This document shows, one piece after another, positions 45,101 to 55,332 of a DNA stretch of 64,000 bases. The DNA is taken from positions 186,001 to 250,000 of the forward strand of contig NZ_JAIUZM010000001.1 of NCBI RefSeq assembly GCF_020171345.1. Reading direction: 5' to 3'. A program made the position numbers and the translations under genes. The stretch comes from Microbulbifer agarilyticus (GTDB taxonomy: Bacteria > Pseudomonadota > Gammaproteobacteria > Pseudomonadales > Cellvibrionaceae). Every line of letters starts with the position of its first letter. Position 1 is the stretch's first letter. Below the pieces are notes generated by a model. It did not search any database, was not told where the DNA came from, and worked only from the letters and a program-made list of their open reading frames with translations.

Positions 45101-46302
45101 GGCTCCAGAGCTTGCAACCACTCGTCGGCTTTTGTCGGAATCAGCTCCAGCACGCGCAGTACTCGGTGCCAGGCCTGCAGTTCAATCTGATCCAGCGCCA
45201 ACTGCAGGTTGCCCTGCTGGTCGCCACTTGCCTGTAGGTTTACATCCGGCACTTCCAGCTGCTGCCAGTTAAGTCCCAGATCCTGCAGTACAAGCTCCCA
45301 CTGTTCGCCGGGGCGCCAGTTGCCGGAAATGTTGCTCGAGAGGGCATTCAAAGTACCCAGCGCACCCGCAGGCACTGTTCGGGTGTCGACATCACCGGCA
45401 GACGCGGCGTCCTCGGCAACCTGTGAGAGGCTCAAATTACCGCGCAGGCTGTAACCGGATTCTGCATCCGAACTAAGCCACAGGCGCCCGCCCGCCAGTT
45501 TGCGGCCGGGCCAGTAGAGTTTCTCGGGAAGGGGGGACAACTGGTACATCAGCCCGATCAGGTCTGCGTCTACCAGCAGTTCATTCAACTGTGCGTAGCC
45601 GCGCAGGGTGAACGCTTCTTTGCGCCGGGGATCTCCGCGCCCTTCCAGCACCAGGCGCAGGCTCTCCTCACCGCTGTTCAGGCTCTGCACTGCACCGGTA
45701 ACAAATGCTCGCGCCACCAAACGGTGGAAGCTACCACTGTTCTCAAGCTGGATTTCCTTCAGATTGACATTCGCCGACTGCCCATCGGTAAGAGAGAGCG
45801 CAATACTGGCGTCGCGCACCAGTACCTTGGGACCGAGCTGGAAAATACGTGCCGGGTCGCCCAGGCGCACGCCATCGGTAGTTGGTGTTGCCGGCTGACT
45901 GGCACGAGGGAACCCGCGCACCTGCCAGCCGCCTTCTGCCCGCTGTTCCAGAGCCGCAGAGAAACCGTCAACCTCGAGGTTTTTCCAGATCAGTTCGCGA
46001 TTCCAGAGGCTTGCCAGCAGGTCCAGATGGAACAGGCCACGGCGCAGTGCGACCTGGCCCTCTTCACCAATCTTGAGCCCATCCACCTGCAGCGCAACTT
46101 CCAGCGCCTGCCAACGCAGCGAGATATGTTCGAGCGCCACCGGCGCACCCAGCTGTTGCGACAGCCAGCCACTAATTTGCGGGCTGTACTTGCTGACTTG
46201 GGGCGAGAGAATACGCCCGGTCTGCACCAGGATCGCGAGGGAGATCACCAGGATCACCACCAGCAACCAGAACTTGCGGACGAACCAGCGCAACCACAGC
46301 AT
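42199..46302 (-). CDS. yhdP: YhdP, AsmA-like inter-membrane lipid transport protein
   Basis: A 1367-residue protein with an N-terminal TM (WLLVVILVISLAILVQTG, about 9-26) and a very long beta-rich periplasmic body of the DUF3971/AsmA-like type; the C-terminus has the typical GRVNLQREDLNLTLVATLPVGNNLAF and GVYLISKVF segments. With TamB and YdbH, YhdP is believed to carry phospholipids from inner to outer membrane. I chose the ATG at 46302, with GGGAGAG 8-9 bases upstream; ATG 46347 is possible but lacks a site. It is the last gene of mreBCD-maf-rng-yhdP. Confidence 0.95.
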   Translation of the reverse strand: MLWLRWFVRKFWLLVVILVISLAILVQTGRILSPQVSKYSPQISGWLSQQLGAPVALEHISLRWQALEVALQVDGLKIGEEGQVALRRGLFHLDLLASLWNRELIWKNLEVDGFSAALEQRAEGGWQVRGFPRASQPATPTTDGVRLGDPARIFQLGPKVLVRDASIALSLTDGQSANVNLKEIQLENSGSFHRLVARAFVTGAVQSLNSGEESLRLVLEGRGDPRRKEAFTLRGYAQLNELLVDADLIGLMYQLSPLPEKLYWPGRKLAGGRLWLSSDAESGYSLRGNLSLSQVAEDAASAGDVDTRTVPAGALGTLNALSSNISGNWRPGEQWELVLQDLGLNWQQLEVPDVNLQASGDQQGNLQLALDQIELQAWHRVLRVLELIPTKADEWLQALEPSGELQNVRLSRVNGEVTISANLHDVAAGAHRGAPAVTGVNGFLSLNGQGGRVELDSQSGFSAHFPMLYEAPFNFTSARGTVAWDVDREHDTVSVYSGPLLLDAAAVGQQEQVPVAGAFRGQFLLQIPIVPFTRPSDFTLALGLRNVAVAEQRHLVPTVVSADLRKWLNDSIGVDNTGRIPTAGFIYRGYSYRQGEDAALLALGKSKQRQTVQLQADIADSSLRYASGWPVAEQVNGHLGINDTEVLVAAPTAKLWQVDGENVAVRISPAPGGSRLDVSADLKGPAADGMKLLRESPLRDKLGDAFDHWSLSGDMQGTLKIVQPMGGAKFAPLQDIDLTLAGSELNLQKLNLQFDQLNGKVRYHSKHGLEGSTFRGALWGQPLQASIQHLGAGDERDTQVVVNGSANTADIGRWSGRPELQWMEGDLDYQALVTIPAKSKDKPYGAILEISSDLQQVAVGLPAPLGKPAGEKSRFVMRVPIGDEGNLYHLSYGEHLQGQLWQVGGKLERAAIALNAPATLPDSPGISVFGDLAVVDFAPWKEALEIYTASPAEPATGDDASALPIVLDLSTDLLRVSDAVQIENIHARGRGLGADWQVQFDSETAAGELTGLLNSTSPLNLKLEHLRLPALAKTEAQNRNDEEETRELTETAVLEAVQDRWQGFDFTALPRVDFSTENLWLGEEDMGPWSFRLRPSEERLVVSEIQGAMRGLRIEGRGEGENRLGAQLMWMRDADGSESTQFIGRLRGDNLGDVLQAWGQEAAIESRSAVFDTALRWSGSPAMLRPNGMNGEIRIDIRNGHFLRASDNAGTSLLRLLSLFNFDTWARRLRLDFSDLVQSGLTFDRVRGEVYFEGDGELLIAVPIQVEGPTSELQMAGRVNLQREDLNLTLVATLPVGNNLAFVAALAGGLPAAAGVYLISKVFKKQVDRVASVSYRINGAWSEPEVRFDRLFDDGASGIEPERAVAN

Positions 46303-46365
46303 CAGGCAGACTCTCCCAGAGGAAAGGCCATGCTCGGGCGCACGCACACAGTCTTGGTCGGACGA

Positions 46366-47853
46366 TTACACCAGTACAATGTCGTACTGCTCCTGGTTAT
46401 AAATAGGCTCCACCTGAAACTGAATCGGGCGGGCAATAAATTCTTCCAAATCGGCCACATTGGCCGACTCCTCGTCCAGCAACAGGTCAATGACCACCTG
46501 GCTGGCCAGCACCATAATCTTGTCGCTGTCGTAGGCACGTGCTTCGCGAATGATCTCGCGGAAAATTTCGTAGCACACCGTTTCCGCGGTCTTCAGCGTA
46601 CCGCGCCCCGCACATACCGAGCAGGGTTCGCACAGCATCTGGCCGAGGGACTCGCGGGTGCGCTTGCGCGTCATCTCCACCAGCCCAAGTTCCGACACCC
46701 CGGTAATACTGCTTTTGGCGTGATCGCGTTCCAGCGCCTTCTCCAGCGTGCGCAGCACCTGGCGCTGGTGCTCGGTATCCTGCATATCGATAAAGTCGAT
46801 AATGATAATGCCACCGAGATTGCGCAGGCGCAGCTGGCGCGCAATCGCGGTGGCTGCTTCCAGATTGGTTTTGAAGATGGTCTCTTCAAGGTTGCGATGC
46901 CCAACAAACGCGCCAGTGTTGACGTCAATGGTACTCATCGCTTCGGTCTGCTCGACGATCAGGTAACCCCCGGACTTCAGCGTCACCTTGTTCTGTAGGG
47001 CCTTGCGGATTTCCTCTTCCACACCGTACAGGTCGAACAGCGGACGCTCACCGGGATAGTGCTCGATGCGCGGGGCAATTTCCGGCGCGTACTTGCTGGT
47101 GAACTTGGCCGCACGGGCGTGGGCCTCCCGTGAGTCAATTCGGATCTTTTCTGTATGTGGGCGAGCCAGATCGCGCAACGCACGCATGAAAAGCGGCAGA
47201 TCCTCGTAAATGATCGAGGGCTCTTTTTCAGCCTTGATGCGCTGCTCCAGCTCATTCCAGAGCTTGTACAAGAACGGTATGTCGCGCAGTAACTCTTCTT
47301 CACTGACCCCTTCTGCGACCGTGCGCAGGATAAAGCCGCCATCGCCGCTCAGTCCCTCGTCCGCCAGCTTGGTGGAGGCCAGATCCACCAGGCTGCGCAG
47401 GCGCTCGCGCTCGGACTCATCCTCGATACGATTGGAGATACCGATGTGCCGGGTCTGCGGCATATACACCAGGTAACGGGCAGAAACCGACAAATGCGTA
47501 GTGAGGCGCGCGCCTTTACTGGAGATAGGGTCCTTGACCACCTGCACCACCAGCGACTGCCCCTCGCGCACCAGTGCGCGGATATCCGCAACCTCCCCCT
47601 CACGGGACTCCATGCCCTCGTCATCCAGCGGCGCGATATCCGAGGCGTGGATAAACCCGGCGCGCTCCAGCCCGATATCGACGAACGCGGCCTGCATACC
47701 CGGCAGTACCCGCACCACCTTGCCCTTGTAGATATTGCCGACAATACCGCGGCTCACGGTGCGCTCCAGGTAAACCTCCTGCAACACGCCGTTTTCTACC
47801 AGCGCCACACGGGTCTCCATGGGCGCCACATTGATCAATAATTCTTCGCTCAC
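46366..47853 (-). CDS. rng: Ribonuclease G
   Basis: A 495-residue endoribonuclease processing the 5' end of 16S rRNA and some mRNAs. It has an S1 RNA-binding domain (GNIYKGKVVRVLPGMQAAFVDIGLERAGFIHASDI, about 36-75), the DNase-I-like catalytic domain with Asp in STIDVNTGAFVG and IIIIDFIDM, and the zinc-link CEPCSVCAGRG near 415. It lacks the long RNase E scaffold. It follows maf by 7 bases and precedes yhdP by 63, the conserved order. Confidence 0.98.
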   Translation of the reverse strand: MSEELLINVAPMETRVALVENGVLQEVYLERTVSRGIVGNIYKGKVVRVLPGMQAAFVDIGLERAGFIHASDIAPLDDEGMESREGEVADIRALVREGQSLVVQVVKDPISSKGARLTTHLSVSARYLVYMPQTRHIGISNRIEDESERERLRSLVDLASTKLADEGLSGDGGFILRTVAEGVSEEELLRDIPFLYKLWNELEQRIKAEKEPSIIYEDLPLFMRALRDLARPHTEKIRIDSREAHARAAKFTSKYAPEIAPRIEHYPGERPLFDLYGVEEEIRKALQNKVTLKSGGYLIVEQTEAMSTIDVNTGAFVGHRNLEETIFKTNLEAATAIARQLRLRNLGGIIIIDFIDMQDTEHQRQVLRTLEKALERDHAKSSITGVSELGLVEMTRKRTRESLGQMLCEPCSVCAGRGTLKTAETVCYEIFREIIREARAYDSDKIMVLASQVVIDLLLDEESANVADLEEFIARPIQFQVEPIYNQEQYDIVLV

Positions 47854-47860
47854 CGGGCCG

Positions 47861-48535
47861 CTACTCCTCGATCATCCCTGCATCGACGCGCCGATCAAAT
47901 TGCCAGAAAGGGATGCCTGCGCGCTCCAGAAAACCCGACAGGGTCTCCAGCGGCAATCCCACCACATTGCTGTAACTTCCCTCGATAGACGCCACCAGCA
48001 GAGCGCCCTTGCCCTGGATACCGTAACCACCCGCCTTGTCGCGCGGTTCGCCGGTGTTCCAATAGTCTTCGATCAGACGATCGCTCAATTCACGAAAGCG
48101 CACCCGGGTTTCGACCACGGTACTGAACGACTGATCCCCATCGGTCAGGCAAATGGCGGTGAGCACCGCGTGCTCGGCGCCCGACATAAGGCCCATCATG
48201 CGGCGAAAGTCGGCGAGATCCCGCGGCTTCTCCAGCACCTCATCTTGCACGATGCCCAGGGTATCGGCGCCCAGGGACCAAACGGCGGCCCTTTTCCCTT
48301 CCCACTCTCCCACTTCCGATTGGGCAAGTCCGGCCCGCGCCTTTTCCTGGGCAAGGCGCAGCACGTATTCCCGCCCAGACTCATCTGGGCGACGACATTC
48401 TTCTACCGAAGTGGCAGCAGAGAAAAACGGGACCCCTATCTGCGACAGCAGCTCGGCGCGCCGGGGGGAGCCCGAGGCGAGAAGCAGGCGTGGCGCTGGG
48501 GTAGTTTGTCGAGTGTCTGGCTGTGGCACGGGCAA
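47861..48535 (-). CDS. Maf-family nucleotide pyrophosphatase
   Basis: A 224-residue house-cleaning nucleoside triphosphate pyrophosphatase. LLLASGSPRRAELLSQIGVPF (about 17-37) is the Maf signature; SLGADTLGIVQDEVLEKPRDLADFRRMM carries the catalytic acidic site, and YGIQGKGALLVASIEGSYSNVVGLPLETL closes the fold. Sequence resembles the YhdE-type dTTP/UTP pyrophosphatase encoded beside mreD and rng. There is no ATG; TTG at 48535 gives the longest frame and GTG at 48529 is an alternative, since the family core begins only at residue 16. Confidence 0.94.
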   Translation of the reverse strand: MPVPQPDTRQTTPAPRLLLASGSPRRAELLSQIGVPFFSAATSVEECRRPDESGREYVLRLAQEKARAGLAQSEVGEWEGKRAAVWSLGADTLGIVQDEVLEKPRDLADFRRMMGLMSGAEHAVLTAICLTDGDQSFSTVVETRVRFRELSDRLIEDYWNTGEPRDKAGGYGIQGKGALLVASIEGSYSNVVGLPLETLSGFLERAGIPFWQFDRRVDAGMIEE

Positions 48536-48714
48536 CGCTTATGATTATGTATTTGCTGGACGAAAGTTCAGAACGCCTGATTATAGCGGCCGCGCTCGAA
48601 AAATAACCGCCCCTTTAAGGTTACTTAACGTAAATTTCGGTCGAGTTTTTTATTTCCGGGGCTTGGGTCTCAGTGTTTCGGTCACCGTTCGCGGCAGCGT
48701 CAGAGACCGTAAAG

Positions 48715-49194
48715 CTATCGGACCCGCAGGCTCGAAGCAGTGCGGTGCAACCAGGGGGTGACCACCGGCCACAGCACTGCCGTGGTGAGCGCCGGCCACA
48801 GAAAGGTCAATCCCGGCACCGACTTGCCCGCCAGGCTGTGCACCCAGTTGCCCAGCAACTGGTTGATCCCCACCAACACAAATACCCACATCAGCTGCTG
48901 CCCCGGGTTAAACGCGCGGGTACGACGGTAGGTCAAAAGGCTGAAATAGGCGAGCACCGCCAGAGACAGGGCGTGCGCCCCGAGGGTGGCCCCGGTCACC
49001 AGGTCTTCCGCGAACCCCACCATCCAGGCAAAGCCCACCCCCAGCTCCTGGGGCATGCGGGTCGTCCAGAAAATCACCACCAGAGCACAGAACGCAGGCC
49101 GGAACCACAGCCAGTCGGTGGGCAGTGGCATCACGGCCAGCAGCAGCGCAACCACCACGGTAAACAGGATAAACCAGCGATTGTGGGCATCCAT
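48715..49194 (-). CDS. mreD: Rod shape-determining protein MreD
   Basis: A 159-residue inner-membrane protein with about five TM helices (WFILFTVVVALLLAVMPL near the N-terminus; LSLAVLAYFSLLTYRRTRAF centrally). It carries the WFRPAFCALVVIFWTTRMPQELGVGFAWMVGFAEDLVTGATLGAHAL segment diagnostic of MreD. It acts with MreC to link MreB to the elongation synthases. It follows mreC by 4 bases; a 179-base gap then leads to maf, containing no gene. Confidence 0.96.
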   Translation of the reverse strand: MDAHNRWFILFTVVVALLLAVMPLPTDWLWFRPAFCALVVIFWTTRMPQELGVGFAWMVGFAEDLVTGATLGAHALSLAVLAYFSLLTYRRTRAFNPGQQLMWVFVLVGINQLLGNWVHSLAGKSVPGLTFLWPALTTAVLWPVVTPWLHRTASSLRVR

Positions 49195-49198
49195 TCGC

Positions 49199-50038
49199 TC
49201 AGTCCTGCCCCTCGTCTGTGGGCGTATTCAATACCGCCAACACAAAACGACTGCGGTTCATGCGCCCGCGGGGTTCCACATCCACCTCGGCAAAGGCACG
49301 CCCGGGGTCACGCTTGACCGAAATCACCTCGCCCACCGGGTAGCCCGCGGGAAAGCGCCCGCCCAGCCCAGAGCTCAGCAGGAGATCACCCTCGCGAATA
49401 TCACTGGTGTTGGCCAGGTGGCGCAACTTGAGTCGGTAGAGGTCTCCGGTGCCCTCGGCCACTGCACGCACGCTGTTGCGCAATACCTGCACCGGCAGGG
49501 CGTGGTTGGCGTCAGTAATCAACAGAACCCGACTGGAAAAGTCCCCGGCCTCAATCACCTGCCCCAGCAGACCGCTGGCATCCATGATCGCGGCCCCCTG
49601 CACCACACCATCGCTGCGGCCTTTATCGATAATCAGTACATGTTCGAGCGGGTCCGGCGACACGCCAATCACCTGCGCCACCAGTACGCGCTGGTTCACG
49701 CTCTCGGCGGAGTTCATCAATTCTTTGAGCTGGGTATTTTCCGCGCGAACCGCGGCGAGCAACTGAGCCTGCTGCTCGAGCAACATCACCTGATGCTTGA
49801 GTCGGCTGTTTTCCTCCAGCAGCTCATCGCGGGTGCGCCACTGTTCGCCGGCCCAGTCACCCACCCTCGAGGGGGTTCCGGTCAGCCAGTAAAAGGGAGC
49901 CGCCAGACTGGAAAGGCGCTCGCGCACGGGATTCAACCAGTCGGTATAGAGATTGATCAGGATCAGCGCCGTCGCCACCAGTCCCAGCGCAAGTATGCGG
50001 GATTCCGGTGACGGGCCTCGGGTAAATAGCGGTTTAAT
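49199..50038 (-). CDS. mreC: Rod shape-determining protein MreC, apparent ATT start
   Basis: A 279-residue bitopic protein: cytoplasmic IKPLFTRGPSPESR, one TM (about 15-34), a coiled coil (about 60-100), then two beta domains (VIGVSPDPLEHVLIIDKGRSDGV, GLGGRFPAGYPVGEVISV). The conserved N-terminus is encoded in frame only from an ATT codon at 50038; an in-frame TGA lies seven codons further up and no ATG, GTG or TTG lies between. GTG at 49978 would cut the TM helix in half. ATT is preceded by GGGGG at 7-8 bases and overlaps the TAA of a five-codon leader. A one-base error in that G-run would also restore a normal ATG. Confidence 0.92.
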   Translation of the reverse strand: MKPLFTRGPSPESRILALGLVATALILINLYTDWLNPVRERLSSLAAPFYWLTGTPSRVGDWAGEQWRTRDELLEENSRLKHQVMLLEQQAQLLAAVRAENTQLKELMNSAESVNQRVLVAQVIGVSPDPLEHVLIIDKGRSDGVVQGAAIMDASGLLGQVIEAGDFSSRVLLITDANHALPVQVLRNSVRAVAEGTGDLYRLKLRHLANTSDIREGDLLLSSGLGGRFPAGYPVGEVISVKRDPGRAFAEVDVEPRGRMNRSRFVLAVLNTPTDEGQD

Positions 50039-50051
50039 GGGCGGCCCCCAT
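50034..50051 (-). other. Five-codon leader ORF overlapping the mreC start
   Basis: ATG GGG GCC GCC CAT TAA. Its TAA shares the T/A of the ATT used by mreC, giving a possible reinitiation site. AGG lies five to six bases before the ATG. Deleting one G in the run GGGGG would put this ATG in frame with mreC as MGPPIKPLF. Confidence 0.4.
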
Positions 50052-50222
50052 CGACCTGTTCAGCAATGATGTTTTTATTGGTCTGTACGCGTATCCGTAC
50101 GCGGGTGAATCGGCGGCGCTCGGCCCGGGTATTCCGTCAGGAAGTCATCGGGACGCAATCGGCGCTCCATGAGCACCGCCGTCGCAAACTGGCCGCAACC
50201 AGCTGCGTGTCGGATTTAGCTG

Positions 50223-51662
<1,440 letters not shown>

Positions 51663-51950
51663 ATGGCCGTGGACGCGCAAACCATCGAAAAGCTGGCCGA
51701 ACTGGCCCGCATCGCCATTTCCGAAGAAACCATAGACGAAGTCAGCAGCCGGCTGGGTGACGTGTTGCAGCTGGTGGACCAGCTGCAGGCGGTCAATACC
51801 GATGGTGTTGAACCCATGGCCCATCCACTGGATGAGGTGCAGGTCCTGCGCAAAGACGCTGTGACCGAGCCCAACCGCCGCGAAGCGTTCCTCGCCCTGG
51901 CACCCCAATCGGAAGCGGGCCTCTACCTGGTCCCTAAAGTCATCGACTGA
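51663..51950 (+). CDS. gatC: Asp-tRNA(Asn)/Glu-tRNA(Gln) amidotransferase subunit GatC
   Basis: A 95-residue belt subunit holding GatA and GatB together ([55 protein letters not shown], then LVPKVID at the end). First of gatCAB. The ribosome-binding site GGAG is further than usual from the start. Confidence 0.97.
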   Translation: MAVDAQTIEKLAELARIAISEETIDEVSSRLGDVLQLVDQLQAVNTDGVEPMAHPLDEVQVLRKDAVTEPNRREAFLALAPQSEAGLYLVPKVID

Positions 51951-52015
51951 CCCTCGACCGACCAAACAAGTACCGACTTGGGCCACCACAGAATAGACAA
52001 GAAACCGGATTTCCA

Positions 52016-53470
52016 ATGCATCAGTTGACCATCGCCGAGATCATCCGCGGCCTGCGCGACAAACAGTTCTCCAGCGTTGAACTCACCAGCCACTATCTGG
52101 AACGCATCCAGCAGCTCGACAGTCAGTTCAACAGTTTTATCACCGTCACCAGCGAGCAGGCACTGAAAGAGGCTGCGACTGCCGACGCCCGCCTGGCGCA
52201 GGGCGATGCCCCGGCACTGTGCGGTGTGCCAGTGGCCCACAAGGATATTTTCTGCACCAACGGCGTACGCACCAGCTGTGGTTCCAAGATGCTGGACAAC
52301 TTCGTGCCGCCCTACGACGCCACCGTGATCCACAACTTCCAGCAGGCGGGTGCCATCAGCCTGGGCAAGACCAACATGGATGAGTTCGCTATGGGCTCCT
52401 CCAACGAAACCAGCTATTACGGTGCGGTGAAAAACCCCTGGGATGTGGAACGCATTCCCGGCGGCTCCTCCGGCGGCTCCGCCGCTGCGGTCGCCGCACT
52501 GCTGGCACCGGGCGCAACGGCCACCGATACCGGCGGCTCGATTCGCCAGCCCGCTGCCATGACCGGCACCACCGGCCTCAAGCCGACCTACGGCCGCGTA
52601 TCGCGCTGGGGCATGATTGCGTTCGCCTCCAGCCTGGACCAGGGCGGCCCGATCACGCGCACCGCGGAAGACGCCGCGCTGATGCTGTCGATAATGGCGA
52701 GCCCCGATGCAAAAGACTCCACCTGCCTGGACCGCCCGGTGCAGGACTACACCGCGCAACTGAACGACGCCATCGCCGGCCTCAAGATCGGTGTACCCAG
52801 TGAGTACTTTGGCGAGGGCCTCGACAGCGAAGTAGGCGCCCGGGTGCAGGACGCACTGAAGGAATACGAAAAGCTCGGTGCCGAACTGGTTGAAATCAGC
52901 CTGCCCCACAGCAAGCTGGCGGTACCGGCCTATTACGTGATCGCACCGGCAGAGGCCTCAGCCAACCTGTCGCGCTTCGATGGCGTGCGCTACGGCTACC
53001 GCTGCGAAAACCCCGCGGACCTGCGCGATTTGTATATGCGCTCCCGAGGCGAAGGCTTCGGCGAGGAAGTGAAACGCCGCATTTTAGTCGGCAGCTACGC
53101 CCTGTCTGCCGGCTATTACGATGCCTACTACAACAAGGCCCAGCAGGTGCGCCGCCTGATCAAGCAGGACTTTGTCGATGCCTTCGACAAGGTCGACGTC
53201 ATCATGGGTCCCACGGCTCCGAACCCTGCGTTCAAACTGGGCGAGAAAAATGCCGACCCGGTGGCTATGTACCTGGAAGACATTTACACCATCGCCACCA
53301 ACCTGGCCGGCCTGCCCGGCATGTCCATCCCCTGCGGTTTCGCCCACGGCCTGCCCGTCGGCCTGCAGATCATTGGCAACTACCTGGACGAGGCGCGCAT
53401 GCTGAATGTGGCGCATCAGTTCCAGCAAGCCAGTGACTGGCATCAACAAACCGCCCCGGCAGCAGAATAA
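52016..53470 (+). CDS. gatA: Asp-tRNA(Asn)/Glu-tRNA(Gln) amidotransferase subunit GatA
   Basis: A 484-residue amidase subunit that releases ammonia from Gln for transamidation. The Ser-cisSer-Lys triad is at Lys76 (VAHKDIF), Ser151 ([11 protein letters not shown]) and Ser175 ([10 protein letters not shown]). It is followed by gatB after 11 bases, and gatC lies 65 bases upstream. Its presence implies that Asn-tRNA or Gln-tRNA is at least partly made by amidation of mischarged tRNA. Confidence 0.98.
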   Translation: MHQLTIAEIIRGLRDKQFSSVELTSHYLERIQQLDSQFNSFITVTSEQALKEAATADARLAQGDAPALCGVPVAHKDIFCTNGVRTSCGSKMLDNFVPPYDATVIHNFQQAGAISLGKTNMDEFAMGSSNETSYYGAVKNPWDVERIPGGSSGGSAAAVAALLAPGATATDTGGSIRQPAAMTGTTGLKPTYGRVSRWGMIAFASSLDQGGPITRTAEDAALMLSIMASPDAKDSTCLDRPVQDYTAQLNDAIAGLKIGVPSEYFGEGLDSEVGARVQDALKEYEKLGAELVEISLPHSKLAVPAYYVIAPAEASANLSRFDGVRYGYRCENPADLRDLYMRSRGEGFGEEVKRRILVGSYALSAGYYDAYYNKAQQVRRLIKQDFVDAFDKVDVIMGPTAPNPAFKLGEKNADPVAMYLEDIYTIATNLAGLPGMSIPCGFAHGLPVGLQIIGNYLDEARMLNVAHQFQQASDWHQQTAPAAE

Positions 53471-53481
53471 GGAGACGCGAC

Positions 53482-54933
53482 ATGGAATGGGAAGTCGTAA
53501 TCGGGTTGGAAGTGCATGTGCAACTGGCCACCCAATCAAAAATTTTCTCCGGCGCCAGCACCGCGTTCGGTGCTGACCCGAACACCCAGGCCTGCGCGGT
53601 AGACCTGGCCATGCCCGGCACCTTGCCGGTACCCAATGAAGAAGCTTTCCGCTTCGCGGTGATGTTTGGCCTGGCCATGAACGCGGAAATCGGCAAGCGC
53701 TCCGTATTCGAGCGCAAAAACTATTTTTACCCGGACCTGCCCAAGGGCTACCAGACCACCCAGCTGGAGCAACCGATCGTCGGCGAAGGGCAGATCGAGA
53801 TCCATCTGGAAGACGGCAGCAGCAAGACCGTGCGCCTGCACCACGCGCACCTGGAAGAGGATGCGGGTAAATCCCTGCACGAAGACTTTCATGGCATGTC
53901 TGGTATCGACCTGAACCGTGCCGGTACCCCGCTGATTGAGATCGTATCCGAACCGGATATGCGTAGTGCCGCCGAGGCCGTGGCGTATCTTAAAAAGATC
54001 CACAGCATCGTGACTTACCTGGGCATTTCCGACGGCGATATGTCCCAGGGCTCCCTGCGCTGCGACGCCAACGTTTCTGTGCGCCTCAAAGGCGAGGAAG
54101 AACTGGGCACCCGCACCGAAATCAAAAACCTGAACTCCTTCCGCTTTATCGAGAAGGCGATCAAGGTGGAGGCGCAGCGCCAGATCGACCTGATCGAGGA
54201 CGGCGGCAGGGTGGTACAGGAAACCCGCCTGTACGATGCGGACAAAAACGAAACCCGCTCCATGCGCAGCAAGGAAGTCGCCAACGACTATCGCTACTTC
54301 CCGTGCCCGGATCTGCTGCCGGTGGTGCTGTCGGACGAATACATCGAGCAGGTACGCGGCGACCTGCCGGAACTGCCAGACGCAAAGTGCGCACGCTTTG
54401 AAAAGGAATACGGCCTATCGGCCTACGACGCGGACCAGCTGACCCAGGAGCGCCTCACGGCAAACTACTTTGAGCAAGTTGCAGCGAAAAGTGGCGAAGC
54501 CAAACTGGCGGCCAACTGGGTGATGGGTGAAGTCGCGGCACTACTGAACCGCGAAGAGAAATCCATCGAGCAGTCCCCGGTTAATGCTGAGCATTTGGCG
54601 GGCCTGATTGCGCGCATCAAGGACGGCACTATTTCCTCAAAAATCGCCAAGCAGGTGTTTGAGGCTATGGCCAATGGTGATGGTGACGCGGATGCCGTGA
54701 TTGAGGCCAAAGGCCTGAAGCAGGTTTCCGACACGGGCGCCATTGAAAAGCTGGTTGACGACGTGATCGCGGCCTCTTCAGCCCAGGTAGAAAACTATCG
54801 CAATGCCGATCCCGACAAGCGCCCGAAAATGATGGGCTTCTTTGTCGGCCAGATCATGAAGGCCTCCAAAGGCCAGGCGAACCCGCAGATGATCAACAAG
54901 ATCCTGAAAGAGAAACTGGACGCCCTGCTCTGA
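53482..54933 (+). CDS. gatB: Asp-tRNA(Asn)/Glu-tRNA(Gln) amidotransferase subunit GatB
   Basis: A 483-residue kinase/tRNA-binding subunit. The [12 protein letters not shown] start and [44 protein letters not shown] and [11 protein letters not shown] motifs form the phosphorylation cradle; the C-terminal YqeY-like helical domain (from about 330) recognises tRNA and ends [25 protein letters not shown] 8 bases upstream. Confidence 0.98.
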   Translation: MEWEVVIGLEVHVQLATQSKIFSGASTAFGADPNTQACAVDLAMPGTLPVPNEEAFRFAVMFGLAMNAEIGKRSVFERKNYFYPDLPKGYQTTQLEQPIVGEGQIEIHLEDGSSKTVRLHHAHLEEDAGKSLHEDFHGMSGIDLNRAGTPLIEIVSEPDMRSAAEAVAYLKKIHSIVTYLGISDGDMSQGSLRCDANVSVRLKGEEELGTRTEIKNLNSFRFIEKAIKVEAQRQIDLIEDGGRVVQETRLYDADKNETRSMRSKEVANDYRYFPCPDLLPVVLSDEYIEQVRGDLPELPDAKCARFEKEYGLSAYDADQLTQERLTANYFEQVAAKSGEAKLAANWVMGEVAALLNREEKSIEQSPVNAEHLAGLIARIKDGTISSKIAKQVFEAMANGDGDADAVIEAKGLKQVSDTGAIEKLVDDVIAASSAQVENYRNADPDKRPKMMGFFVGQIMKASKGQANPQMINKILKEKLDALL

Positions 54934-54952
54934 GGTTGAGACTGGGGATGAA

Positions 54953-54987
54953 ACCGGAGGCATTGGTGGTATCACCCCACCTCCGGT
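54953..54987 (+). other. Strong hairpin between gatB and the PA4642-family gene
   Basis: ACCGGAGG (54953-54960) and CCTCCGGT (54980-54987) form a perfect 8-bp stem around a 19-base loop that is itself GGT/ACC-rich. There is no T-run, so it is unlikely to be a simple terminator; mRNA end stabilisation or attenuation is possible. Confidence 0.4.
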
Positions 54988-55032
54988 GGCGCCCGGACAA
55001 GAGCTACAACAGACCACGCAAGGAATTAACAA

Positions 55033-55329
55033 GTGAGCCTGAAAAAAGACAAACAAAAAGTTCTCGGTGAAGTGTTCGACGACGCACGTATCGCCGGCTT
55101 TCTCGAAGGTGAAGCCCCGGAAGGGTTTAACCGCGACTTCTACCTGCTGGAGCGGGCCTACCGCGGCATGAAAGCAGAAAACTTTGCAACCTTCGTGCGC
55201 CTGTTCAAGGAACAGGGCCTCGACCTGAGCAGCCAGAGCCCGGAAGGCCAGACGCTACTGACGCGCATTGGCGAGCACGAGCAAAGTGCCGAGTATGCCG
55301 ACATCCTGAAGGCCGCGGGAGCGCAGTAA
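55033..55329 (+). CDS. PA4642-family small protein
   Basis: A 98-residue protein like Pseudomonas aeruginosa PA4642: LKKDKQKVLGEVFDDARIAGFLEGEAPEGFNRDFYLLERAYRGMKAENFATFVRLF. It is all-alpha, soluble and lacks Cys. Function is unassigned. GTG start with AAGGA 8 bases upstream. cysZ follows after 3 bases and is likely co-translated. Confidence 0.92.
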   Translation: MSLKKDKQKVLGEVFDDARIAGFLEGEAPEGFNRDFYLLERAYRGMKAENFATFVRLFKEQGLDLSSQSPEGQTLLTRIGEHEQSAEYADILKAAGAQ

Positions 55330-55332
55330 GTC

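Noticed and set aside
45724..46998. Long plus-strand open frame of 424 codons across yhdP and rng
   Set aside because: It is antisense to two well-conserved genes, spans their junction, is Gln/His-rich like other GC-driven shadow frames here, and has no recognisable motif or ribosome-binding site.
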